Shown: positions 4,802 to 5,024 of the stretch, in pieces
How positions within the stretch are numbered: the first letter of the stretch is position 1
How the letters are laid out: each line of letters opens with the position of its first letter
DNA from: Candidatus Bathyarchaeota archaeon
GTDB taxonomy: Archaea > Thermoproteota > Bathyarchaeia > 40CM-2-53-6 > RBG-13-38-9
DNA length: 5,024 nt
NCBI GenBank assembly: GCA_023144075.1
Contig: JAGLGJ010000091.1
Coordinates: 1-5,024 of the forward strand
Direction of reading: 5' to 3'
Notes under the pieces: model-generated
What the model saw: the letters and a program-made list of their open reading frames with translations, nothing else
Database searches by the model: none
Told to the model about the DNA's origin: nothing
Made by a program: the position numbers and the translations under genes

Positions 4802-5024
4802 TTAGGTGTGAGAGGCATATTTTTTCCTGTAGATTGTTAGTCCAGCAAATATTGGCGCTATGATGTAACTTCCTATCGATATGGCTGCTGCCAAGAGGAA
4901 AGCTGTTACTGATGCCATTGCTAGACTTAATGGCGATACTGCAGTGTAGACTAGTTCTGCAGAGTGAACTGCTGCAGAAATAGGTAATAGCAGAACCCTA
5001 AAAGTGGTGCGAAGGCCTTCAGAG
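4802..5024 (-). CDS. C-terminal end of a membrane surface protein (5' end beyond window)
   Basis: An open minus-strand frame enters from the right edge and ends at TAA (4804-4802), giving 73 residues. It has a moderately hydrophobic stretch (8-29), then a long membrane helix (about 33-64), then a basic tail R66-K67-K68 and a short C-terminus. The pattern parallels residues 654-719 of the large surface protein. An aromatic or leucine residue then Arg is followed by Pro nine residues later (R5/P14 against R657/P666), IGSYIIAP (50-57) matches IGVIYFAP (700-707), and a basic cluster comes about 9-10 residues on. It is therefore probably the C-terminus of another CFI-box-type exported protein, but it lacks the additional hairpin of the large protein. 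The box itself would lie beyond the window edge and cannot be seen. It converges on the CMD-family gene. As a coding region it is well supported; family identity is inferred. Confidence 0.75.
   Translation of the reverse strand, partial: SEGLRTTFRVLLLPISAAVHSAELVYTAVSPLSLAMASVTAFLLAAAISIGSYIIAPIFAGLTIYRKKYASHT

Overview
The window looks archaeal, most likely from the TACK branch (a bathyarchaeal or deep nitrososphaerotal lineage would fit). The evidence is a NucS/EndoMS mismatch endonuclease, a SerK-type free-serine kinase, archaeal-style TATA/BRE boxes with GGTG or GGAGG ribosome sites, oligo-T stretches after stop codons, and a sequon-rich surface protein with a CFI-box-like C-terminus. The lineage is an inference from gene content. 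The sequence is AT-rich, and at least one and probably two genes start with TTG.

Layout. Bases 1-744 (+) encode NucS; its true start may lie upstream of the window. Bases 754-1431 (-) encode a SerK/ParB-fold protein that converges on nucS with 9 bp between the stop codons. Bases 1432-1749 are a gene-free divergent spacer. It holds a promoter for each flanking gene, phased direct repeats, a perfect 8-bp inverted repeat with a nested smaller hairpin, and a (TTTTTG)3 tract. Bases 1750-1905 (+) encode a 51-residue ribbon-helix-helix-like protein. Its stop codon directly abuts the ATG of the 782-residue gene at 1906-4254 (+), an exported protein with five Ig-like repeats and a membrane-embedded C-terminus. 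After a strong pyrimidine/T tract, 4389-4778 (+) encode a carboxymuconolactone-decarboxylase-family protein. Finally, 4802-5024 (-) is the C-terminal end of a membrane protein that runs off the window and converges on the previous gene.

How the genes relate. NucS and the SerK-like protein are housekeeping genes (mismatch repair; probably O-phosphoserine supply) and share only a convergent border. The unusual unit is the two-gene operon of a tiny putative RHH regulator and a large surface protein, translationally coupled and preceded by a spacer rich in candidate operator or ncRNA structure. The truncated membrane gene at the right edge appears to share the C-terminal membrane module of the large surface protein (same R...P...IGxxxxAP...basic pattern). 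This suggests a local family of surface proteins using one anchor. No mobile element, CRISPR array, tRNA or rRNA was seen.
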